A stretch of DNA of 36,199 nucleotides from Bacteroidales bacterium UBA1800 (GTDB lineage: Bacteria > Bacteroidota > Bacteroidia > Bacteroidales > VadinHA17): assembly GCA_002319915.1 (NCBI GenBank), contig DCFQ01000052.1, forward strand, positions 24,838-61,036, given 5' to 3'. Shown piece after piece: positions 16,082 through 23,072 of this stretch (the first letter of the stretch is position 1; each line of letters begins with the position of its first letter). Made by a program: the position numbers and the translations under genes. Below the pieces are notes generated by a model. It saw nothing but the letters and a program-made list of their open reading frames with translations. It was not told the origin of the DNA and ran no database searches.

Positions 16082-17497
16082 TTAAGTTCTCATTGAGTTG
16101 ATTATGTTGATCCTGAATATCCTGCGGGCACTGAAACCCACTGCTATAATGAGTATTACCAGCACCACAACCGTCTGCCAGAGATAGTAGCCGCCAGGCA
16201 GCAGTGTTGGCATCACCGGGTCGAACCCGTAATCCTCGTACATCCTGGCCATCTGCCCGGTGAACCTGATGGGATGATAATGGGCATAGAAAACTGGGGG
16301 CAGCGATACGGCAATACCTGCAGCTACGCCGATTATCCCTACGAAAAGCAGCTCAAGGGAGATCATTCCTGCAAGCTTCCTCTTCTGCATACCGATCGAA
16401 ATGAGCATTCCGAACTCCCTGCGCCTTTCGGCAAGCATCATCAGGACCGTTCCGAATACCCCGAAGGCTATGACCAGGTAGAGTATACCGATCAGTATGA
16501 GTCCGCTTTTATTGTCGGCCTCCATCTGGTTGACAAGAAGCTCGTTAAGTTTTCTCCACGGGACAAGAACAAGAGGATCCTTAATAAATCTCCCGATCCG
16601 CAGCCGGGTCTTTTCGAGGCTGTTGTCATCATTCCTTTTAAGGCAGATCACGGCTGACGTGACAAGCCCCGGAGCATCATAAAGTTGCTGTGCTGCCGTG
16701 ACAATTAAATAAACTATCCGGTTGTCAATATCAGGAGCCGGAAGGTTCACGATGCCTTTTACACGGTACCTGCCCGCAGCCGATGCCCCGTGGTACCCCT
16801 GGCCGATAAGCACAATGGTGTCGCCTAAGCCGGCTTTCAGGTACTCCGACAGGCCGTTGCCAATAAGTATGCCCGAAGTGTCGGACGAGTCGAGGTAGGA
16901 ATTTCTGATGGAGGCAAATTTCCTTATTGCAGGAAGGATCATTGCGGAATCCTTTTCGTCGATCCCAAGATCGGCCATCAGCCTGGCTGTCCCTGAATAG
17001 GAATAGCCTGAAAAAACTTTGATGAGCTTCCTGGTCCTCGCGGGTATATCCTGGTGCTGAAGCGAATTCACAGCCGAGTCGTCGAGCCGGTATTTTACAA
17101 GCCTGTGTCCAAGGCCTGTGGCCCTGTCTTCTCCCTTTGGATCAATGCCCATTACAATGACTCCCTGTGTCCGGCTCCCGGCTGCGGCAAGCGCGAAAGA
17201 TTCAAGCCGTGGGAGGACTTCGGTTATGTTGGGATCATTTTCTATTTTCCTTACCAGGGAAGTGTCGGGGAAAAAGCCATTATCGAGGATCCTGTCATCA
17301 AGATAGTCCTTCTCCTGGAGCTGCATGTAACCAGTATATGATTCAATCACGTTCTGGAAGAGCCTGTCGTATGCCCCGAGCTGGAACGATCTCATCAGCA
17401 GGGCAAAGAACACGGCAAAGAAGACCGATGCCGAGGTTATCATCGTTCGGCGCTTATTCCGCCAAAGGTTACGCCATGCAAGCTGAAAATTCGTCAT
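16082..17497 (-). CDS. FtsX-type ABC permease (LolC/E-like), first of pair
   Basis: The 471-residue inner-membrane protein has the same plan as its neighbour: one N-terminal helix (about 19-41), a periplasmic domain to about 320, and three C-terminal helices. The coupling loop is MMLAERRREFGMLISIGMQK and the tail contains VGFSARRIFRINIINSMRT. The N-terminus NFQLAWRNLWRNKRRTMIT is characteristic of the family. The two permeases differ clearly in sequence, suggesting distinct halves of a heterodimer as in LolC/LolE. It follows the LolA-like gene by 22 bases. Confidence 0.93.
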   Translation of the reverse strand: MTNFQLAWRNLWRNKRRTMITSASVFFAVFFALLMRSFQLGAYDRLFQNVIESYTGYMQLQEKDYLDDRILDNGFFPDTSLVRKIENDPNITEVLPRLESFALAAAGSRTQGVIVMGIDPKGEDRATGLGHRLVKYRLDDSAVNSLQHQDIPARTRKLIKVFSGYSYSGTARLMADLGIDEKDSAMILPAIRKFASIRNSYLDSSDTSGILIGNGLSEYLKAGLGDTIVLIGQGYHGASAAGRYRVKGIVNLPAPDIDNRIVYLIVTAAQQLYDAPGLVTSAVICLKRNDDNSLEKTRLRIGRFIKDPLVLVPWRKLNELLVNQMEADNKSGLILIGILYLVIAFGVFGTVLMMLAERRREFGMLISIGMQKRKLAGMISLELLFVGIIGVAAGIAVSLPPVFYAHYHPIRFTGQMARMYEDYGFDPVMPTLLPGGYYLWQTVVVLVILIIAVGFSARRIFRINIINSMRT

Positions 17498-17519
17498 ACC
17501 GGCATTTTTATCAGCAGTT

Positions 17520-18299
17520 CTACCTCACGGTTTTCATATTCTGCTGTGAAAAGAAGCTTTCGCTGAGCTTTATATTGAATTTAAGGTCGAGTATTTTAAT
17601 GATCGTTTTATTTCCCTTTGATTCCGCCGGGACAAGTTCTATAATTGTCGGGAGAAGCCTTCCCTCAAAGGTTTTGAGGTCGCTTCCGGTCTCGGTCCTG
17701 ACAAGAGCCCCGTCCTCATCGTACAATTCTTCCCTCAGAACGATAAATTCCTTTTCATCCACCCACCAGATCTGGTAGCTCCAGAGAACATCAGCATCCT
17801 TTTTTGCAGTGAGCTTTATCTTATAACACTGATGTCCCCTGATTTCTTCGTTCCCTATTATTTCATGGGTATAATCCTTTACAACCGACGATTCCCGCAG
17901 GATATCGTCATTGGTGTAATCGGATCCCATCCAGCCCTGCGACATCATTGAAGGCGGGAGCTTGATCAGCCTGTTTATCGAAGGAGAGTAGCTCCACATC
18001 TCGTTTTTACGTTTCAGGAACGTCTCCCCTTTGTCCCTGGCAGGATAAGTGATAAGGGTGAGGTCGTAATCATAACCGAGCGACCAGGATTTGAATTCGA
18101 CGGTCCTCTGCCATGTCGGCCTTATGACGGTCATCTGCATCACGCTGTAACCCGATTGCTCGCCCCTGAATTTCTCGTCTGCTTTCCTCACAATATCCGT
18201 TGCACTCAGTTCCTGCGCCTCAACGGTGCCGGTGGAACACCATGAAAAAAGCAGGAATATACCTGTGGTAACCATGCCTGATTTCATAAGCCTGATCAT
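17520..18299 (-). CDS. LolA-like outer-membrane lipoprotein-sorting protein
   Basis: The 259-residue exported protein has a signal peptide (about 1-29, TGIFLLFSWCSTGTVEAQ) and the half-barrel fold region of COG2834. Residues 95-135 contain GETFLKRKNEMWSYSPSINR, then L-I-K-L-P-P-S-M and SQGWMGSDYTNDDILRES. This block is typical of LolA/LolB-like carriers encoded with ABC or RND exporters. Such proteins pass acylated or lipid cargo across the periplasm. It is the first clear gene of the operon with the two permeases, ATPase and barrel. Its ATG overlaps the end of a possible small reading frame (ATGA). Start at Met1 is assumed; Met5 is possible. Confidence 0.9.
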   Translation of the reverse strand: MIRLMKSGMVTTGIFLLFSWCSTGTVEAQELSATDIVRKADEKFRGEQSGYSVMQMTVIRPTWQRTVEFKSWSLGYDYDLTLITYPARDKGETFLKRKNEMWSYSPSINRLIKLPPSMMSQGWMGSDYTNDDILRESSVVKDYTHEIIGNEEIRGHQCYKIKLTAKKDADVLWSYQIWWVDEKEFIVLREELYDEDGALVRTETGSDLKTFEGRLLPTIIELVPAESKGNKTIIKILDLKFNIKLSESFFSQQNMKTVR

Positions 18300-18483
18300 T
18301 TAGAATGTTCACTTATCCTGTTGATGGTCATCTCATCCTTTGCGTCCCACTCCTCTTCCGAAGAGGTCCTGGCGACTGCAAATCCCTTCACTGAATAGAT
18401 TAACAAATCAGGATCGGATCCGGGATCTTTATCATCTACAAAATTTTTTCCCCCGTTTCCGTATAACCTGCCAGGAGTTTCAT
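18296..18483 (-). pseudogene. possible small gene interrupted by a -1 shift at a homopolymer run
   Basis: An ATG at 18481-18483 opens MKLLAGYTETGEK and stops shortly afterwards. If the reading frame slips by -1 at the run of A residues (minus strand; 18444-18449), it continues as a 62-residue protein. That protein includes DPDLLIYSVKGFAVARTSSE and ends INRISEHSK. The stop overlaps the LolA-like ATG as ATGA, the spacing expected for a coupled upstream gene. Without the shift, the long part of the frame has no ATG. It may be a pseudogene, a programmed shift, an assembly error or chance. No family is recognised. Confidence 0.35.
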
Positions 18484-18541
18484 CACCCTCGAAGGACCTT
18501 AATTATCGCCGGGCAGATGGCCGGGGTGCATTAAATAAAGA

Positions 18542-18563
18542 AACCGTTTTTGATTGAACGGTT
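18542..18563 (-). promoter_or_regulatory. inverted repeat at transcription start of LolA-ABC operon
   Basis: AACCGTT and AACGGTT are separated by eight bases, a perfect 7-bp inverted repeat. It covers the predicted start point of the promoter at 18567-18598. It could be an operator or a 5' leader hairpin. Confidence 0.45.
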
Positions 18564-18566
18564 GTC

Positions 18567-18598
18567 CAAATATAAAAAATTTTAGTAAACCCCGCAAA
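18567..18598 (-). promoter_or_regulatory. strong Bacteroidetes-type promoter for LolA-ABC operon
   Basis: On the minus strand TTTG (18598-18595), a 20-base spacer and TATATTTG (18574-18567) match the -33/-7 consensus well. Transcription would begin near 18560, giving a leader of about 260 bases before the LolA-like ATG, which contains the possible small gene. Confidence 0.65.
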
Positions 18599-18747
18599 CT
18601 CCGGAATTCTTCCATTGATTCCCGGTAAGTGGCTAAAATAAGCCGATTACAGGTCATTTCTGTTTTTCTGATCAAATATTTAGCAGGGGCATCACGTTAT
18701 AATGAAGTTATTTTTAATTTTAACCAACTGTAAAAAAATCTACTGCA

Positions 18748-20364
18748 ATGTCAAGTCTCAGACTTCTACTTGGTCTTATTCCGGCAACATCAAAGATTGA
18801 GCAGGCTGAAAAGGCGCTGAAGGACGAATTTGAAAAGCTTCATCTGTTCGAGAAATCCGAAACACTTTCCAGGTATTTAAAACTTGACGATCTCGTGAAT
18901 TCATCGGCATTCATTGAGAAAAGGAAGGAAATCGAATCGCTCAGGTACAGGGATTCTGCTGAATATGACAGGGAGAAGGAGTTTAATTCGCTGCAGAAGT
19001 CAAAAGATATAGTTCTTTATTTCAGGACCGTGTCAGGCAGCATGCTGAGGCAGTTCCGCGAACTCGACGGATCCAAGAAGATCAAGGATTTTGAATATCT
19101 TGAGAATTTCATCGGATCAAATGCTTTCAGGCAGAAGCAGAAGATGAAACCCATTACATTCAAAGATTCGGATGAATACAGGAAATTCCTTGAATATAAA
19201 TCACTGAAATCGGACCCCGAGATCAAAGCCTACTACAAGGCGCTCAGGAAGAAGAAAAATCCTTCAAAGCCCAAGGTGGTGGAAAAATTCGAAGAGCTTG
19301 GCAGGTATGTTCAGAGCCAGGAGTTCCTCACAAAAAAGAACATGAAGCCGGTTACCTTCAAGGATACCGAAGAATATAAAAAGCTCCTGGAATACAAAAG
19401 GGTGAAGAACTCACCTGAGATCAGGGAGTACTATAAATTCAGGGATTCGAAGGAGTATGCCAATTTTCTGGATACCGACGGTTCATCCCGGCTTGCAAGG
19501 TATAACGAGCTGAAGGAGTATGTTGCCGGCCAGGAGTTCAGGGAAATGAAAAGCTATCTGCTCGACAGGAAGAGGTTCGAGAAAACGGAGATGTTCAGGG
19601 AAGCTGAGGAGTACAAGAAGCTCAAAAAGAATGAGGACATAATCTGGTATTTCAAGGTAAAGGATTCTGATAAATTTGATGAGCTCAGGAACAAGGAGCT
19701 GGTCTTTACTGACGATTTTAACGGCGACAGGCTTGATACAGGCAAATGGCTCACAAACTTTTACTGGGGGGAAAAGCTTCTTAAGGACCGCTATTCTGTT
19801 GGAAATGACCTTCAGGCTTATACAGAAAAGGAAAACTTCGAGGTAAGGAACAGCATTCTGAGGATCCAGACAAAACCGCATAAGGTGACCGGCAAGGTAT
19901 GGTCGGCTACTGAAGGGTTCAGGACGAAAGAGTTTTCCTACACCTCTGGACTGATCAACTCGGGCAACAGCTTCAGGCAGAAATACGGTATCTTTTCCGC
20001 AAAGATCAGGCTGGGCAACCCTTCCGCAAGGAACAATTTCTGGATGCTGGCCGGCAAGATTACACCTCATATCGATATCTGCAGGACCTCCGGCGGGAAG
20101 GTCTGGGCCGATTATATTTCAGGCAAGGATGGGATAGCCAGGTCTGCGATCTCGTCAAAATTCGCCTCCGGGTTCTATATATATACGCTCGAATGGACAA
20201 AAGAGAGCCTCGTCTGGAAGATCAACGGTGAGGAATTCTTCCGGCAGACCACGGATGTGCCCCAGGAGCCAATGTATGTCCTGCTCGCCGGCGGCCTTGA
20301 GAAACCGATCAGCGGGTCGACCTCCATGGAAATCGATTGGGTGAGGGTGTACCAGTTCAAATAA
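18748..20364 (+). CDS. repeat protein with non-catalytic GH16-fold C-terminal domain
   Basis: The 538-residue protein has two parts. Residues about 41-302 hold four degenerate repeats of about 50 residues plus variable linkers. The unit is built on F-x-x-x-K, then F-K-D-T-E-E-Y-K-K-L-x-E-Y-K and P-E-I-x-x-Y-Y-K; the clearest copies are at 114-164 and 184-230. Residues 317-538 look like a GH16/laminarinase-type jelly roll: VFTDDFNGDRLDTGKW, SGLINSGNSFRQKYGIFSAK, and the end SMEIDWVRVYQ. The active-site strand reads H441-I-D443-I-C-R446, where catalytic members have E-x-D-x-x-E. Both glutamates are absent, so hydrolysis is unlikely and glycan binding is possible. No convincing signal peptide is seen. 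Confidence 0.85.
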   Translation: MSSLRLLLGLIPATSKIEQAEKALKDEFEKLHLFEKSETLSRYLKLDDLVNSSAFIEKRKEIESLRYRDSAEYDREKEFNSLQKSKDIVLYFRTVSGSMLRQFRELDGSKKIKDFEYLENFIGSNAFRQKQKMKPITFKDSDEYRKFLEYKSLKSDPEIKAYYKALRKKKNPSKPKVVEKFEELGRYVQSQEFLTKKNMKPVTFKDTEEYKKLLEYKRVKNSPEIREYYKFRDSKEYANFLDTDGSSRLARYNELKEYVAGQEFREMKSYLLDRKRFEKTEMFREAEEYKKLKKNEDIIWYFKVKDSDKFDELRNKELVFTDDFNGDRLDTGKWLTNFYWGEKLLKDRYSVGNDLQAYTEKENFEVRNSILRIQTKPHKVTGKVWSATEGFRTKEFSYTSGLINSGNSFRQKYGIFSAKIRLGNPSARNNFWMLAGKITPHIDICRTSGGKVWADYISGKDGIARSAISSKFASGFYIYTLEWTKESLVWKINGEEFFRQTTDVPQEPMYVLLAGGLEKPISGSTSMEIDWVRVYQFK

Positions 20365-20390
20365 ATTCCCCTGCCAAAAATCCATAATTT

Positions 20391-20416
20391 GTAACTTTTT
20401 CTTCCTTAACTTCGTC
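20391..20416 (+). promoter_or_regulatory. candidate ECF-type autoregulatory promoter
   Basis: GTAAC (20391-20395) and CGTC (20413-20416) are separated by 17 bases, the usual layout of ECF sigma factor promoters. They lie about 20 bases before the ATG of the ECF sigma gene. Self-activation is a common pattern for this group, but here it is inference. Confidence 0.5.
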
Positions 20417-20436
20417 TTATCCCTGTAACTCTGTTT

Positions 20437-20922
20437 ATGACAGTTAAGGAATATAACAGATCTGTTGAAGAGTATTCTGATTCTGTTTACCGTTTTATCC
20501 GTGCCAGTCTGAAGGATAATGACCGGGCAAGTGATATAGTGCAGGATACTTTTGAAAAGTTGTGGAGGAACGTTGCCTCGATCGAACATACCGTTGTGAA
20601 ATCGTGGCTGTTCACCACGGCATACAGGACCATGATAGATATCATAAGGCACGATAGCAGGATATCTTCTATTGAAGATTATGATGATCGCGGTTTCGTT
20701 CATGAATCGCAGTACAGTGACCTGAATGAGATCCTTCACATTGCACTCGAACAAATCCCCGAGAATCAGAAATCCATGATCCTGCTTCGTGATTATGAAG
20801 GGTACAGTTACCGGGAGATAGGGGAGATCACCGGTGCAAGTGAGGCCCAGGTTAAGATCAATATCTACAGGGGCAGGCTGGCGTTGAAAAGCTTTATTGG
20901 GAAAATCGAAACGGTTATCTGA
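20437..20922 (+). CDS. ECF-family RNA polymerase sigma factor
   Basis: The 161-residue protein has sigma region 2 (about 12-70), with ASDIVQDTFEKLWRNVASIE and WLFTTAYRTMIDIIRHDSR. Region 4 (about 105-160) has LEQIPENQKSMILLRDYEGY and SYREIGEITGASEAQVKINI, a helix-turn-helix. No region 3 is present, so it is an ECF sigma factor. It is followed after two bases by a membrane anti-sigma-like gene and then an outer-membrane barrel gene, a frequent Bacteroidetes arrangement. An ECF-like promoter precedes it. Confidence 0.95.
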   Translation: MTVKEYNRSVEEYSDSVYRFIRASLKDNDRASDIVQDTFEKLWRNVASIEHTVVKSWLFTTAYRTMIDIIRHDSRISSIEDYDDRGFVHESQYSDLNEILHIALEQIPENQKSMILLRDYEGYSYREIGEITGASEAQVKINIYRGRLALKSFIGKIETVI

Positions 20923-20924
20923 CT

Positions 20925-22025
20925 ATGAAGCCCGACAGGTCAAATTATGAAGCGTGGTTTACCGACTGGCTCGATGGCAACCTGAATGAAAGCCAGATCG
21001 AAGAGATCAGGCTATTCCTGAAGGAGAATCCTGATCTTGCGGAGGAGCTGGAAATGATGCCTTTCCTCGAGCTTAAGCCTTCTGATCTCCATTATCCGGG
21101 AAAGGATAGCCTCAAAAAAAGCCCTGCCAGCCTCGACGGTGAGCAGTTCGAAATGATGTGCATTGCGTCCATGGAAGGCGACCTTGGACCCGATGAATCT
21201 GCGGAGCTGAATGAGATCATAGGCCAGGATGCCGGGAAGCAAAGGATCTTTGACCTCTACGGACGCCTCAGGCTTAAGCCCGGCGATTCCCGCTTCCCCC
21301 GGAAATCTGTTGTGAAAAGATTAACAATACCGGGGAGAATATTGCGCCTCTCCCCGATTGGCATTTCTGTTGCCGCAACGGTCGCAACGCTCATAATTGC
21401 ATATGTTTTCTACAGGCCATCGCCTGTCACCGGCCGGAGCCTTGCTCATGCCGGGACGGCCAAAGATACGCTTGTAATCGGATCCTCTCCTGCCTTTAAG
21501 CCCGAAAGGATCATTCGTGTGGCCGGGAGTGAAGGGAAACGTCAACCGTCGCGCCGAAAGGATATCGTTGAAGCCCCGGCGCAACCCGCTGCGGTGGTGG
21601 CAGAATTACAGGATAAGCCGGATACGGCAGCTGGTCCCGCCCGTACGGAGGAACCGTTCACTGTTTCCGGTGCAGACAATATTGCCACAATAAAGGTGAA
21701 TCTGTGGTCGCGGCCAAATGATATTGCCGGCTTCAATCCCGGCATAATGCCCCCGACATTTGATCCCTATGAAAGGAGAAGCAACGTTGACCGCCTCCTT
21801 GCAAGGTTCTTTCATGAGAAATTAATGAAGGACCGGCCAGCCGGCGACCGGCCCGTCGGCTCATTTGAGCTTGCCGAGGCGGGAATCATGGGCCTCAACA
21901 GGCTTCTTGGCTGGGAGATGCTGCTGAAGCTGAATCCCGGCGGTAATGACCCTAATTCGTACCGGTTCACTTCACGACTCGTGAAGGTGAACGCCCCCGT
22001 AAAGAAGATAAGCGATATCCTGTAA
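20925..22025 (+). CDS. membrane anti-sigma-factor-like protein with duplicated cytoplasmic module
   Basis: The 366-residue protein has a cytoplasmic N-terminus (1-137), one membrane helix (about 144-165, ISVAATVATLIIAYVFY) and a periplasmic C-terminal part with a low-complexity Pro/Ala stretch (190-250). The cytoplasmic part contains two copies of one module. Each has an L/M-x-G-x-L start, an E-rich helix and then the pattern L-K-P-x-D-x-x-[YF]-P-x-K-x-x-x-K-[KR], seen as ELKPSDLHYPGKDSLKK and RLKPGDSRFPRKSVVKR. No zinc-binding HxxxCxxC motif is visible. Position two bases after the ECF sigma gene supports an anti-sigma role. The C-terminal domain is not recognised. Confidence 0.8.
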   Translation: MKPDRSNYEAWFTDWLDGNLNESQIEEIRLFLKENPDLAEELEMMPFLELKPSDLHYPGKDSLKKSPASLDGEQFEMMCIASMEGDLGPDESAELNEIIGQDAGKQRIFDLYGRLRLKPGDSRFPRKSVVKRLTIPGRILRLSPIGISVAATVATLIIAYVFYRPSPVTGRSLAHAGTAKDTLVIGSSPAFKPERIIRVAGSEGKRQPSRRKDIVEAPAQPAAVVAELQDKPDTAAGPARTEEPFTVSGADNIATIKVNLWSRPNDIAGFNPGIMPPTFDPYERRSNVDRLLARFFHEKLMKDRPAGDRPVGSFELAEAGIMGLNRLLGWEMLLKLNPGGNDPNSYRFTSRLVKVNAPVKKISDIL

Positions 22026-22083
22026 CTTTTCCCGGCGCCTTTCCGTCACAGCATTGAAAAGAATCACTAACACCAAAAAAACC

Positions 22084-22950
22084 ATGAAAAGAATAATATT
22101 TATACTGGCTGCGACAGGGATCCTAAGCCAGGCGTTCGGATCCCCATCCGGCGAGAAATCAAAGGCAACCGGACAAAGGACAGGTTCGGCCATTTCCGTG
22201 ACGGTCACCACCCCGTTCTCAGCATCCGATCACCGGAATTCTGATATGCACGACAGGAACTACGGAAGAAGATGGGACCAGGATGAAGAGGAGAAGTGGC
22301 ACGACAACGGGGCAAGGAGTTTCAGGGGTCACTGGGCAGGTATTGAATTCGGATTTAACAACTGGGGTTTCGAGCGGGATGTGATCCTGCCTGATAATCT
22401 TTCGTACATGACCCTTAATACCACCAGCTCTAACTGCTTCAACATCAACTTCTCCCAGCTGAACCTTGGATTCTCGAGGCATATGGGGATTGTTTCCGGG
22501 ATAGGCCTCAACTGGAACAATTACAGGTTCCAGAACGATAACAGTATCGCGGTGGGCCTTTCGGGGACCATCGCTGAATTCATTCCCGACAACACCATGC
22601 CGGTAAAGAAATCAAAGTTCTCGGATCTTTACCTGAATGTGCCTGTGCTTCTGGAGATCCAGATCCCGGCGGGATTTTCGAATCATCTTAATATCGCTGC
22701 CGGAGTAATTGGGGGAATAAAGATAAATGCCTGGACCAAGGTGGTCTATGAGGACAAGGAAAAATCCAGGATAAACGGCGATTACAATCTCAACCTCCTG
22801 AGGGGCGGAGTGCATGCGCGCGTGGGATACGAGAACTTCATGATCTTCGGAACATACTACCTCACCCCGTGGTTCCAGGAAATGAAGGGCCCTGAAGGCC
22901 TCAACCTCGAGCCGTTCGAGATCGGTATCGCATTCACTTTCAACGACTGA
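22084..22950 (+). CDS. outer-membrane beta-barrel protein (ECF regulon)
   Basis: The 288-residue protein from the ATG at 22084 starts with a signal peptide (MKRIIFILAATGILSQAFG). A polar stretch rich in His, Asp and Arg follows (about 50-90), and then short barrel-like strands such as HWAGIEFGFNNWGF, SRHMGIVSGIGLNWNNYRF and GGVHARVGYENFMIFGTYY. It ends with a strand finishing I-G-I-A-F-T-F-N-D. This is the PorT/OMP_b-brl_2 type of small barrel. It follows the sigma/anti-sigma pair and could be a regulated target or part of the signal chain. Confidence 0.82.
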   Translation: MKRIIFILAATGILSQAFGSPSGEKSKATGQRTGSAISVTVTTPFSASDHRNSDMHDRNYGRRWDQDEEEKWHDNGARSFRGHWAGIEFGFNNWGFERDVILPDNLSYMTLNTTSSNCFNINFSQLNLGFSRHMGIVSGIGLNWNNYRFQNDNSIAVGLSGTIAEFIPDNTMPVKKSKFSDLYLNVPVLLEIQIPAGFSNHLNIAAGVIGGIKINAWTKVVYEDKEKSRINGDYNLNLLRGGVHARVGYENFMIFGTYYLTPWFQEMKGPEGLNLEPFEIGIAFTFND

Positions 22951-22988
22951 ATTGTTTTTCATTCCATTCATTTTTACATTCCGTGATA

Positions 22989-23018
22989 AATAAGGTCATG
23001 CCGGTGCATGGCCTTATT
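22989..23018 (+). terminator. hairpin terminator after barrel gene
   Basis: AATAAGG (22989-22995) pairs with CCTTATT (23012-23018). An inner CATGC/GCATG stem and a four-base loop complete it, with one T-G wobble. The right arm runs into TTTT. It lies 38 bases after the stop at 22950 and ends in the -33 element of the next promoter. Confidence 0.7.
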
Positions 23019-23048
23019 TTGCATATTCATTCATACTGCCTAATTTTG
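23018..23048 (+). promoter_or_regulatory. Bacteroidetes-type promoter for ThiF/MoeB-family gene
   Basis: TTTG (23018-23021), a 19-base spacer and TAATTTTG (23041-23048) fit the consensus. The predicted start near 23055 is compatible only with the ATG at 23073, not with the more upstream in-frame start at 22983. A rare strong GGAGG Shine-Dalgarno sequence (23063-23067) also supports this start. Confidence 0.65.
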
Positions 23049-23072
23049 CATTTACTGAAGCTGGAGGCAAAA

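Larger units (their letters stand above)
18300..18747. other. 448-base divergent intergenic region
   Basis: The region separates the minus-strand LolA-ABC operon from the plus-strand GH16-fold gene. It holds the candidate frameshifted small gene (18296-18483), an inverted repeat at 18542-18563 and a strong minus-strand promoter at 18567-18598. The A/T-rich part 18600-18747 should contain the promoter for the plus-strand gene, but I see no clear TAnnTTTG box there. A 64-codon plus-strand frame at 18340-18534 has no coding character. Confidence 0.6.

Noticed and set aside
18340..18534. 64-codon plus-strand frame in the long intergenic region
   Set aside because: Arg/His/Pro-rich with no start context. 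The opposite strand of this region has the better coding and promoter signals.
20155..20754. 199-codon minus-strand open frame
   Set aside because: It spans the end of the GH16-fold gene and the ECF sigma gene on the opposite strand; both plus-strand genes are strongly supported.
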